A stretch of 64,000 nt of DNA from Bdellovibrionales bacterium (GTDB lineage: Bacteria; Bdellovibrionota; Bdellovibrionia; Bdellovibrionales; UBA1609), in assembly GCA_019695175.1 (NCBI GenBank), contig JAIBAM010000010.1, forward strand, positions 1 to 64,000. The letters are read 5' to 3'. Each line of letters opens with the position of its first letter. The first letter of the stretch is position 1. Of the stretch, positions 1 to 6,634 are shown in pieces. The translations under genes and the position numbers were made by a program. The notes below the pieces were generated by a model. That model searched no databases and had not been told where the DNA came from. It saw only the letters and a program-made list of their open reading frames with translations.

Positions 1-145
1 TTGTTGCCATCCTTAGTTGGTGTTTATGTTGCAATAAAATCAAACCAAGTTTTGCCCTTGAACCCAAAGATTTATTTATACCCTAGACCAATTATCCACA
101 TCTGACCGGCTATTTATAGAAAGTTCCAAAAGATTGTTGAGTTGG
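1..145. other. Window start with no recognisable gene
   Basis: I see no supported coding frame, RNA or repeat in this stretch. It lies downstream of the small minus-strand XRE-like ORF and is probably part of the same decayed accessory segment that continues to about 1.9 kb. Confidence 0.4.
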
Positions 146-325
146 CTACAAATCCTTTAGAAGATCAGAGGGACGAAGACTTAGAATTTCGCAAATGCTG
201 AGAAGGGTAGTGAACGTAATGTTCTTCTCCCCTTTTTCAACGGCCTGCCAGTACTGATAGTAACCAATACAAGTAGTTTTGTTTTCATAACCATTCCTCC
301 TTATGACCTTAGGAACATTGGCCAT
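146..325 (-). CDS. Small XRE-like helix-turn-helix protein, possibly degenerate (59 aa)
   Basis: A 59-codon frame opens with ATG at 325 and stops with TAG at 146. Its C-terminal two thirds match the XRE/HTH_3 pattern: a YWQAVEKGEKNIT segment (recognition helix followed by the usual E-x-G-x-x-N-I-T turn), then TLLSICEILSLRPSDLL, the typical last two helices. The segment before it is about three residues shorter than a normal HTH_3 fold and lacks a clear helix 2, so the protein may be a frameshifted or deleted remnant. A strong AAGGAGG at 297-303 lies inside this frame, ahead of a competing 35-codon ORF (288-181) that has no family features. Nearby MazEF and recombinase relics make a mobile-element origin likely. 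Confidence 0.5.
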   Translation of the reverse strand: MANVPKVIRRNGYENKTTCIGYYQYWQAVEKGEKNITFTTLLSICEILSLRPSDLLKDL

Positions 326-368
326 GCCATACTTAACCTATTGAAATATAAGGGATAATTAAGGCCCC

Positions 369-518
369 TTATTCGGGCTTTGCTGTGACACGGCATCCAT
401 CTGTCAAAATTTTAGCCAAATCTAAGGTGCGTTCTCCCATCATGCTGAGTTGGAGCACGTCGGAGCACGCTCCACCGACTCGTGCTCCGGCGAAAGTTTG
501 TGCTCCAAGCCCGTTCAT
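369..518 (-). CDS. Unrecognised 49-codon ORF in accessory DNA
   Basis: ATG at 518, TAA at 369. The C-terminal half (MMGERTLDLAKILTDGC) reads like a real amphipathic helix with normal codon use, but I recognise no family and see no good ribosome-binding site. It lies upstream of, and on the same strand as, the XRE-like ORF. It could be the surviving tail of a longer gene, because the amino-acid pattern upstream of the ATG is also protein-like. The function is unknown and its reality is uncertain. Confidence 0.25.
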   Translation of the reverse strand: MNGLGAQTFAGARVGGACSDVLQLSMMGERTLDLAKILTDGCRVTAKPE

Positions 519-707
519 GCGACTTCTAGCTCTCTGATAACATTGATATTAAAGTGGGCGTTCTTCCCGTATTCGGGTTGGCGCACCATTGTCTCATTTT
601 GAGACTTTATAAATTACCTCATAATTTCAAATATTTACATAATGGAGTGCGAAATTGATCCGCTTTATGCACGGTAGACGTAAAGCTCCTAACTCCTAAA
701 GTTTAGC

Positions 708-739
708 TTGATAAAAGTATAAACATTGTATATACTTTT
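708..739 (+). promoter_or_regulatory. mazEF promoter with overlapping operator palindrome
   Basis: TTGATA (708-713), 17 bases, then TATACT (731-736) is a near-consensus sigma-70 promoter 19 bases before the mazE start codon. A perfect 9-bp inverted repeat, AAAAGTATA (713-721) and TATACTTTT (731-739), spans the -35/-10 interval and covers the -10 box. MazE and MazE-MazF complexes are known to repress their own promoter through such palindromes, so this is the expected autoregulatory operator. The positions are seen in the sequence; the regulatory role is inferred. Confidence 0.7.
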
Positions 740-754
740 CGTAGAGGTGAAGCT

Positions 755-991
755 ATGTCAGTAAAAATTCAAAAGTGGGGCAACTCTCTTGGGGTCCGAA
801 TCCCAAAAACTGTGATTGAAAAAGTAAATTTAAGCGAAAACTCAGAAGTGGAAATTGAGTCTAAGAATGGAACCATTGTTATTTTTCCCGCAAAAAAAGA
901 ATATTCACTAGACTCTTTGTTGGAGCAAATCACAAAAAATAATTTACACTCAGAAGAAGACTTCAAGACCGAAGGCAACGAGGTCTGGTGA
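755..991 (+). CDS. mazE: MazE-family antitoxin (AbrB-fold)
   Basis: The 78-aa protein opens with the swapped-hairpin AbrB/MazE DNA-binding fold: KIQKWGNSLGVRIPKTVIE, followed by a VEIESKNGTIVI strand pair. This is the signature of MazE/PemI antitoxins. The acidic C-terminal tail (from about residue 55, LHSEEDFKTEGNEVW) is the part that in this family wraps and inhibits the toxin. The start is supported by AGAGGTGA five bases upstream of ATG. Its stop codon overlaps the toxin start (TGATG), giving translational coupling as in most mazEF pairs. It should repress the promoter just upstream. The length is normal for the family. Confidence 0.9.
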   Translation: MSVKIQKWGNSLGVRIPKTVIEKVNLSENSEVEIESKNGTIVIFPAKKEYSLDSLLEQITKNNLHSEEDFKTEGNEVW

Positions 992-1326
992 TGAGCTATA
1001 TACCAAATCGAGGTGACATTGTTTGGCTTAACTTTACTCCACAGGCAGGTCACGAACAAATGGGAACCCGTCCCGCACTGATTCTTTCTCCAGAGAAGTA
1101 TAATAAAAAAACAGGCTTAGCAGTCTGTTGCCCAATTACCTCGAATGTAAAGGGATACCCTTTTGAAGTAACACTCTCAGGCAAGAAAATTAACGGGGCT
1201 ATTTTGTCAGATCATCTGAAAAATCTCAACTGGAAAGTTAGAAAAGCCAAGTTTATAGAAACAGCTTCGAAAGAAGTAGTTGAGCAATGCACAATGAAAA
1301 TTTCTGCTCTAATTATTCAGGCATAA
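991..1326 (+). CDS. mazF: MazF/PemK-family endoribonuclease toxin
   Basis: MazF-like toxins are sequence-specific mRNA interferases. The 111-aa product has the family opening (IPNRGDIVWLNFTPQAGHEQMGTRPALILSP), the conserved arginine and PALILS strand, the VCCPITSNVKGYPFEV core containing the catalytic-region threonine, and SDHLKNLNWKVRKA near the end. I start it at ATG 991, which overlaps the mazE stop by one base; an in-frame GTG at 988 is also possible. No frameshift or missing motif is visible, so the module looks intact, unlike its decayed surroundings. It is co-transcribed with mazE from the 708-739 promoter. Confidence 0.92.
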   Translation: MSYIPNRGDIVWLNFTPQAGHEQMGTRPALILSPEKYNKKTGLAVCCPITSNVKGYPFEVTLSGKKINGAILSDHLKNLNWKVRKAKFIETASKEVVEQCTMKISALIIQA

Positions 1327-1586
1327 TTTACTCAGGCAGTTCGAAACTCCTCAAGTTGACTGCACCAGTTTTCAAAATTGCCCTTCACAGGAGATATTTC
1401 AAAATGTTGTGGATGAGAGATTATGAAACAGCAGTCTCGTGATGATTTTCACCAGGCATCATGATCCCATCTTTGTATTCAAGAACTTTCAAAAGATTTT
1501 TTATTTCTTCATGCCCTCGCAGCTTGCGCCACTTCTTTTGATATATTCAGCGAGAAGCTTAAGAGCCATGACGACTGCAGTCTCTT

Positions 1587-1781
1587 TTGACCCAGCACCC
1601 TTGGTCACCTTGGGCCGCAGCTTATCTGTCTCATTTGGTAAAAAATCATGCGCTCAATGATGGTAATAAAGGAATTGCCGCTATCACGACTGTGGTTTTT
1701 CTGGAAGCATACGAACTTCAAGTAATTGCGAAGGAAGACGAATTTGAACCCCTTGTCAAGAAGGCAGCACATTTGCACTAA
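1587..1781 (+). pseudogene. Doc/Fic-family toxin C-terminal remnant
   Basis: The frame reads AAAYLSHLVKNHALNDGNKGIA followed by an alanine/threonine-rich helix and FLEAYEL. This matches the C-terminal half of death-on-curing (Doc) toxins, whose Fic-type motif is H-x-F-x-(D/N)-(G/A)-N-K. The histidine and the D-G-N-K core survive, but the phenylalanine is leucine, the following R is G, and the N-terminal half of the protein is absent upstream. Directly after its stop codon begins, on the other strand, a serine-recombinase relic. I read this as a dead toxin fragment. No antitoxin partner is visible. Confidence 0.55.
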
Positions 1782-1868
1782 TACCGCGAATGGCTTTTTC
1801 AAAGTAAATCGCACATTTGCACCATCTAAAATCGGGTTCGAGAGTAACTTCTGTAAGAAAGCATGCCG
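1782..1868 (-). pseudogene. Serine-recombinase C-terminal relic (copy 1)
   Basis: The minus-strand frame from 1868 reads AFLQKLLSNPILDGANVRF then TLKKPFAVL. This is the highly characteristic tail of bacterial site-specific serine recombinases (pattern: ...SNxxLDGxxVRxxxxKPF..L). A stop codon lies just upstream at 1869-1871 and nothing of the catalytic domain remains. The same motif recurs at 5.8-6.0 kb with clear DNA similarity, so two related elements or two copies of one decayed here. Confidence 0.55.
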
Positions 1869-1966
1869 CTAAAGGTAACAGAGTGTCAGAGGTGCATCAA
1901 TATTTTAGATTTAGTGGATGGGTCCTTGGAATGATCCAATCCGACTACTAAAAGCAGGGTCGGAGA

Positions 1967-2920
1967 ATGGAAAATAGATTTGTAAAACCAAAGTACGTTG
2001 TAAATAATAAAGAAAATAGAAAACTAAAAAAACTGACAAGTCACAAAATGGAAAGAATGGAAAAAATGGAAAGAAAATACACAAAAGAAGAAATAGAAAA
2101 GTCAAAAAAAAGAACCCAACAATTTTTTATTATTTTTGTGGGAGTCTTGATCTTATCTTCGCTTACGGGGTGCCAAAGTGTTCCCGGTTTGAAAGAGCCT
2201 GATGAGACAGAAATTAATCTTCAAGCTCACAAAGCTTATATGGAAATAAAATCTAAAGCTAAGTTATCAAACCGACAGGATTGGCAAGCTCTCGTGAAGC
2301 GAGTTTCTGCTCGTATCGCAGAAGCCTCAGGGGAAAAGTTTCAATGGGAGGTGGTATTAATTGAAAGTCCAGAAGTGAATGCTTGGTGCATGCCTGGTGG
2401 AAAAATGGCGGTTTACACTGGAATTCTTCCTGTGGTTAAAAATGAGGCCGCTTTGGCGGCGGTTATGGGTCATGAGGTGGCCCACGCCACTTTGAGACAT
2501 GGTAAAAAGCGATATGCTCGAGCTATTAAGGAAAACGCTTTAGGATTAATAGTGGGAGGTGCAACGGCCTTGGGAGGACAGTTTTTATGCAAAACTAAAA
2601 ACTGTAAAATGTTTGCTGGTTTAGCTGGAGCTGCGGCAGGTTTTGCAGTGACTTTTTTCGATCGAAAATTTTCCCGTGGTGATGAATCCGAGGCCGATCA
2701 AATGGGTCAGTTATACATGGCTAAAGCTGGATACGAGCCCAGTGAAGCAATTCACCTTTGGGAGCGCATGGGTGCGCAGAGTAAGTCGCCTCCTGAATGG
2801 ATGTCCACCCATCCTTCGGAAGATCGGAGGAAAGAAAATTTACGTCAATGGTTGCCTAATGCAGATGCGGCATATCAAAATGCTAAACAAAAATTTGGAC
2901 ATGGTGAGCTCATACCCTAA
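1967..2920 (+). CDS. M48-family zinc metallopeptidase, lipoprotein (LoiP/BepA-like)
   Basis: The product is a predicted periplasmic M48 metallopeptidase tethered as a lipoprotein. The zinc motif HEVAH is at about residues 169-173 and the third ligand at about E240 within the usual S-R-x-x-E-x-E-A-D segment. A basic, hydrophobic leader (TQQFFIIFVGVLILSSLTGC) ends in a good lipobox. The annotated start leaves an unusually long 50-residue charged extension before the leader; ATGs at 2048, 2057 or 2066 would give a more normal signal peptide and may be the true start. E. coli LoiP, YcaL and BepA of this family act in outer-membrane protein quality control. It stands alone and faces the converging RNase H gene. 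Confidence 0.88.
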   Translation: MENRFVKPKYVVNNKENRKLKKLTSHKMERMEKMERKYTKEEIEKSKKRTQQFFIIFVGVLILSSLTGCQSVPGLKEPDETEINLQAHKAYMEIKSKAKLSNRQDWQALVKRVSARIAEASGEKFQWEVVLIESPEVNAWCMPGGKMAVYTGILPVVKNEAALAAVMGHEVAHATLRHGKKRYARAIKENALGLIVGGATALGGQFLCKTKNCKMFAGLAGAAAGFAVTFFDRKFSRGDESEADQMGQLYMAKAGYEPSEAIHLWERMGAQSKSPPEWMSTHPSEDRRKENLRQWLPNADAAYQNAKQKFGHGELIP

Positions 2921-2984
2921 GAGCTGGGTCGGCGAGGTTCAGTTTCAGTAGGATTGAGTGATTCTGATCCAGTAAGAGAGACCC

Positions 2985-3755
2985 TTAGGATTCAAAAATG
3001 GGAGTTTTTTGTGGGTTTAAGCCCCATTTTTTTATTATTTCTATTTCATCCTGAGCCGTTTGAGCTTTTTTGAATAGAGCACCTGGTTTTCCTTTTACAT
3101 GCTTTTCACACTCAGTCCAGCTCGAGTAACGAGACACGACGCCATTGATATAGGTTAAATATGAATAGGCCTTTTTAGGAGAGGAATGTTTGTGCATGGT
3201 AGGTAATGGTTCAAAATCAGGTAGAGACAATAGATCCAAATCATAATTGTCCAAAGGACCTTGATAAAATGAATAGGACCTATTATGACACATGGAAACT
3301 GCAATATGATCACACCTTTCATTGCCTGCGGTACCCACATGAGCTCTCACATATCTCCATTCAATGTCAGTGCTGTATTTTTTTTTTCGCTGCAAAACAA
3401 CCTCGGCGATTTGTTGCCAAAGATCATGGTTTGCCACAGACTTATTTTCGCTTGTTTGCCAATTATTTTTTTTCCAAGCAAAAATCCACTGAGTCATTCC
3501 ACGAATGACATAGGTGGAGTCTGTGAAAAGGAGGACGTTATTGGGCTGGTTTTCAATAAAACAAAGTGCGGAAAGAGCGGCTGTGATTTCCATCCTATTA
3601 TTAGTTGTTGAAGATTGTTTTCCTCCTAGCTCTGTAACTAAAAGATCTGGAGTTAAAATAACACAGCCCCATCCTCCAGGACCAGGGTTGCCGGAACAAG
3701 CACCGTCGGTGTAGATTAATAGGGTATCTTTTGGCAAAGAAGAGTTGTTTTTCAA
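2985..3755 (-). CDS. rnhA: Ribonuclease HI with C-terminal hybrid-binding-like (viroplasmin) domain
   Basis: RNase HI cleaves the RNA strand of RNA-DNA hybrids. All carboxylates are present: D in IYTDGACSGNPGPGGWG, E in NNRMEI, D in LFTDSTYV, D in GNERCDHIA, plus the histidine of VRAHVG. After the catalytic domain a linker leads to about 45 residues (YSYLTYINGVVSRYSSWTEC, then the VKGKPGALFKK segment) that resemble the caulimovirus viroplasmin/RNase H1 hybrid-binding domain, which in eukaryotic RNase H1 lies at the N-terminus. I prefer a TTG start at 3755 with AAAGGA five bases upstream; the frame is open to 3842 with another start. The gene is divergent from the CDF exporter. Confidence 0.88.
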   Translation of the reverse strand: MKNNSSLPKDTLLIYTDGACSGNPGPGGWGCVILTPDLLVTELGGKQSSTTNNRMEITAALSALCFIENQPNNVLLFTDSTYVIRGMTQWIFAWKKNNWQTSENKSVANHDLWQQIAEVVLQRKKKYSTDIEWRYVRAHVGTAGNERCDHIAVSMCHNRSYSFYQGPLDNYDLDLLSLPDFEPLPTMHKHSSPKKAYSYLTYINGVVSRYSSWTECEKHVKGKPGALFKKAQTAQDEIEIIKKWGLNPQKTPIFES

Positions 3756-3915
3756 AATAATCCTTTGGTTGGCAAAATTAAATGGAGTCGGTTCATAAAA
3801 TAATAAAATTTTAGAACCAGATCGAAAAACTGCGTCAGCCAATATAAATATAAGTATATAAATATAAGTAAAAGTAATCGATCCAAAATGGGCGAAGCAA
3901 GGAAATTATACAAAT

Positions 3916-4848
3916 ATGAGTAACAGTAAGGATTCACTTCATTCGTGTTCCCATCACCATCACCATTTACATGCCCACACCCATGGAACAACTACAAATA
4001 GTATGCAATCCATACGAAGAGCCTTTTTCATCAATCTAAGCTTTACTTTGATTGAAATGGTCGGAGGCTGGTGGACGGGTAGTGTGGCAATTATGGCAGA
4101 TGCCATTCACGATTTAGGTGATTCGGTGTCATTAGCTCTGGCACTGTATTTGGAAAAACAAAGTGATGTAAAGTCCTCGACCAAATTTACCTACGGTCTT
4201 AAACGACTTTCCCTTTTGTCGGCATTGATCACAGGTTGTGTTTTGGTTTCGGGCTCCATTTTGGTTGTATTTCACGCTTTACAACGCTTTTTTAGTCCTC
4301 CAGCTGAGATACATGGACTTGGTATGATTGGATTAGCCTTTTTGGGTTTAACAGTTAATGGTGTTGCCGCTTTACAATTAAGAAAAGGGAAAACTCACAA
4401 CGAACAAGTTCTCAGTTGGCATTTTATAGAAGATGTGCTGGGTTGGGCCGCTGTTCTCTTAGGGGCTATATTAATTAAATATTTTAATTGGATATGGGTG
4501 GATCCCATTTTAGCTTTAGCGATTGCAGCTTTTATCGGATGGAATGGATGTAAAAGTTTAGTTCAAACTATAAAAGTATTTTTGCAAAGTGCGCCATTGG
4601 ATATAGATCAAGTCGAGCTTAAAGCACAGTTAGTGCAAGTTAAAGGAGTTTTGGAAGTGCATGATTTGCATTTATGGAGTTTAGATGGATCTCGTCATGT
4701 GATGACTTTACACGCTGTGGTTGATGGGACACATCTTCTTCCTGAGATTAAGATCGAACTTAGAAAAGTGGCTCAGAGATACGGTGCCTTTTTTACCACC
4801 ATAGAGATTGAACTAAAGGAAGAAAACTGTGTTGAAAACTGTAATTAA
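3916..4848 (+). CDS. Cation diffusion facilitator (CzcD/ZitB-like zinc exporter)
   Basis: This is a six-helix inner-membrane metal/proton antiporter of the CDF family. A histidine-rich head (SCSHHHHHLHAHTHG) precedes the membrane part. The two metal-site motifs are present: ADAIHDLGD in helix 2 and SWHFIEDVLGW in helix 5. A cytoplasmic C-terminal domain with VLEVHDLHLWSLDG follows, as in CzcD. The length of 310 aa is normal. The H-x-x-x-D pairs suggest Zn/Co/Cd rather than Mn specificity. Its last 20 bases overlap the lipB start, so the two are co-transcribed, though no functional link is evident. Confidence 0.93.
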   Translation: MSNSKDSLHSCSHHHHHLHAHTHGTTTNSMQSIRRAFFINLSFTLIEMVGGWWTGSVAIMADAIHDLGDSVSLALALYLEKQSDVKSSTKFTYGLKRLSLLSALITGCVLVSGSILVVFHALQRFFSPPAEIHGLGMIGLAFLGLTVNGVAALQLRKGKTHNEQVLSWHFIEDVLGWAAVLLGAILIKYFNWIWVDPILALAIAAFIGWNGCKSLVQTIKVFLQSAPLDIDQVELKAQLVQVKGVLEVHDLHLWSLDGSRHVMTLHAVVDGTHLLPEIKIELRKVAQRYGAFFTTIEIELKEENCVENCN

Positions 4849-5554
4849 TTTATCCAATGTCCAAACTTCAAAAGTTTGGGTAGGAAGGGTTAGCTATCTT
4901 AAGGGGCTTGAACTGCAAGATGATGTTCTACAAAAGATGGAAAAAAATGAAGTTCAAACCTGTATCCTAGGTTTTGAACACCCTGGTGTTGTTAGCATTG
5001 GGGTAAGGGGCAGCGTGTCTCGGGATGTCTGTGTTTCAGCGCAAGAATTGCATAACCATGGTTTTGAGCTTTGCCAAGTTTCCAGAGGAGGGGAAGCCAC
5101 CCTTCATAATTTAGGGCAATTGGTCATTTATCCCATTCTTCCTTTGAAGAAGTTGGGGATAGGTGTCAGATCTTTTGTCCATATTCTCGAACAGGCAACT
5201 CGTCACTGTCTTGGAAGTTTTAATGTTCCACTCATTCCACAGCAGCAGGAACCAGGGGTTCATAGTATTCGTGGGAAAATTGGCTTTATTGGTCTACGCA
5301 TAAAAAAAGGAATTAGTAGTCATGGTGTCTCGATAAATGTTTGTAACAATTTATCTAATTTTACCCTGATTCGTTCCTGCGGAAAGTTGCATGGAAAACA
5401 TGATCGCATTATTGATTGGACTGACATGGTTGAACCTAAACAAGTTTACGAGCGATGGTGTGATTATTTTTTTCAAATATTGAAATCTTCCCAAACCTAT
5501 CCTAACGAAGCGAACGCACGTGAACTCCAAAAGACGAATTTTTGCAGTCAGTAG
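4829..5554 (+). CDS. lipB: Lipoyl(octanoyl) transferase LipB
   Basis: LipB moves octanoate from acyl carrier protein to the lipoyl domains of 2-oxoacid dehydrogenases and GcvH. Family motifs are clear: FEHPGVVSIGVRG, SRGGEATLHNLGQLVIYP, and the catalytic lysine in RGKIGFIGLRI (about K150) with the catalytic cysteine in SCG (about C184). The usual H-P/H-G pair of motif II is intact except that HNLGQ replaces HGPGQ. The 241-aa length fits. The gene overlaps the 3' end of the CDF exporter by 20 bases. The C-terminal 25 residues are non-conserved. Confidence 0.93.
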   Translation: MLKTVINLSNVQTSKVWVGRVSYLKGLELQDDVLQKMEKNEVQTCILGFEHPGVVSIGVRGSVSRDVCVSAQELHNHGFELCQVSRGGEATLHNLGQLVIYPILPLKKLGIGVRSFVHILEQATRHCLGSFNVPLIPQQQEPGVHSIRGKIGFIGLRIKKGISSHGVSINVCNNLSNFTLIRSCGKLHGKHDRIIDWTDMVEPKQVYERWCDYFFQILKSSQTYPNEANARELQKTNFCSQ

Positions 5555-5710
5555 CGGTTGATGCAGCATTTTAAGTCTAGCTCAGAATTTGTGAGTTGCA
5601 CTATTTTCAATCCGGATTTTAACCTGTGAAAAAAAATACTACAATTCTTAAAGCGTCCGTGTATAAAGAGGGTTCCATTTACAGAAGACAGAAATATTTT
5701 TTTAAAAAAT

Positions 5711-5787
5711 GCGCTCGTAGCTCAGTTGGTTAGAGTACGTGGTCGACATCCACGGGGTCCCCTGTTCGAGTCAGGGCGGGCGCACCA
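5711..5787 (+). tRNA. tRNA-Val (anticodon GAC), with C at position 33
   Basis: The full cloverleaf can be drawn by hand: a 7-bp acceptor (GCGCTCG/CGGGCGC with one U-G), D stem GCTC/GAGT, anticodon stem CGTGG/CCACG, loop TCGACAT with anticodon GAC at 5745-5747, variable loop GGGTC, T arm CCCTG-TTCGAGT-CAGGG, discriminator A and an encoded CCA. It closely resembles other bacterial tRNA-Val(GAC), but the loop has C where the nearly universal U33 belongs, and the D stem ends in a G-U pair. It may be functional, or an altered copy left by element integration: a serine-recombinase relic on the opposite strand reads directly into its 3' end. Confidence 0.9.
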
Positions 5788-5986
5788 TTCTTTGTTTCCG
5801 TTCATTTTCATCAGTACCGCAAATGGCTTTTTCAATTCATATCGCACGGTTAAGCCATCTAATACTGGGTTAGAGAGTGCTGTATTCAAGAACTTTCTAC
5901 GCTCATAGGCTGACCTATCAATCCATAACGATTTCGCTGATGTAGCCAGTTCTAAAACAGTTTTCGCCGTTTCCATTACTGCCCCT
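5788..5986 (-). pseudogene. Serine-recombinase C-terminal relic abutting the tRNA (copy 2)
   Basis: The minus-strand frame reads METAKTVLELATSAKSLW, then AYERRKFLNTALSNPVLDGL and TVRYELKKPFAVL. This is the C-terminal end of a site-specific serine recombinase (helical segment, YERR, SNxxLDGxxVRY, KPF). No catalytic N-terminal domain is present upstream; a perfect inverted repeat begins at 5987 instead. Downstream the frame continues without a stop into the antisense of tRNA-Val, giving the familiar spurious RPDSNRGP tail. The arrangement suggests a former element integrated at the tRNA 3' end and since mostly deleted. Confidence 0.6.
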
Positions 5987-6037
5987 GACTTCGTCGATTT
6001 GGAAATGAACGCAAGTCATTTCCAAATCGACGAAGTC
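5987..6037. repeat. Perfect 22-bp inverted repeat with 7-base spacer
   Basis: The arm 5987-6008 begins GACTTCGTCGATTTGG; the arm 6016-6037 is its exact reverse complement; the spacer is 6009-6015 (ACGCAAG). There is no T-run on either side and no intact gene ends here, so it is not an ordinary terminator. It sits exactly at the break between the recombinase relic and unrelated sequence. Confidence 0.85.
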
Positions 6038-6135
6038 AAGAGCTTTTAGTGCTGACACATGCTTTCGAACTTGTGTCTCATGAGGGCCTCCGCGCATATA
6101 CCCGATCTTTTTATAATTTTCCCCACACAAGATCT

Positions 6136-6415
6136 TCAGTAAACAGATCGAGCTATACTGTTAGAAATCGTCACCTTGGCTTTGTTTTTAGAGTCTAATT
6201 TGAACACCAGTTTATTGTATTTGGCCCGATAAAAAGATTTCCGCTTAGACTTTGCATTTTTTTTCATCTGATTGGTGGCCTCAGCTAAAATTCCCACGGA
6301 TAAAATTTTGTCTACGCCTGGAATCTCATCAAGTTTCTCGATCAAATGTGCATAAGGCTTTGCGACTTCATCTAGTTCTGATTCCACATCCTTGATTAAA
6401 TTTCGACCTCGTCCT
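6136..6415 (-). pseudogene. IS110-family transposase remnant with internal deletion
   Basis: The minus-strand frame NLIKDVESELDEV then IEKLDEIPGVDKILSVGILAE matches the region just before and at the helix-hairpin-helix (P-G-V/I) of IS110/IS116/IS902 transposases. It is followed immediately by KSFYRAKYNKLVFKLDSKNK and AKVTISNSIARSVY, which is the family's C-terminal end. The roughly 60-residue stretch that normally lies between them (serine-centred SAGKR motif) is missing, as is the N-terminal DEDD domain. I conclude this is a dead, internally deleted transposase copy. Confidence 0.6.
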
Positions 6416-6608
6416 CATGTCTAAATGCGAATGAAACTTTGGACTCGGCCATAAAAACTCCGACCTTTTCTTCTGGGTGATATGGACATAATTTTAACAA
6501 CAATAAATTCAAAGAAATAATTGATCACGAAACAAATTTTTGAAAAAAAATTTATCCTTAGAATACCTATAAGTGTAGAATGATTTTTAAACTGAATTTA
6601 ACTTATTT

Positions 6609-6626
6609 TCAGAATCGGCCCGCGCT
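6609..6626. repeat. GC-rich hairpin
   Basis: CCCGCGC-TCC-GCGCGGG is a perfect 7-bp stem with a 3-base loop directly ahead of the decayed HEPN gene. Its base composition is unlike the AT-rich surroundings. The role is unknown; it has no T tail. Confidence 0.5.
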
Positions 6627-6634
6627 CCGCGCGG

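Noticed and set aside
769-1059. 96-aa minus-strand ORF opposite mazE
   Set aside because: Shadow of mazE/mazF on the other strand; no ribosome-binding site or family features, and mazEF is certain.
1439-1660. 73-aa plus-strand ORF
   Set aside because: Different frame from the Doc remnant and without any motif; the minus strand here reads more like protein (KVTKGAGSKETAVVMALKLL) but could not be assigned.
3206-3714. Plus-strand ORFs of 66-108 aa opposite rnhA
   Set aside because: Antisense shadows of the RNase H gene, which has all catalytic residues.
5722-5976. 84-aa minus-strand ORF as one complete gene
   Set aside because: Its C-terminal third (RPDSNRGP...) is the antisense translation of tRNA-Val, a well-known artefact. 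Only the upstream part is a genuine recombinase relic.
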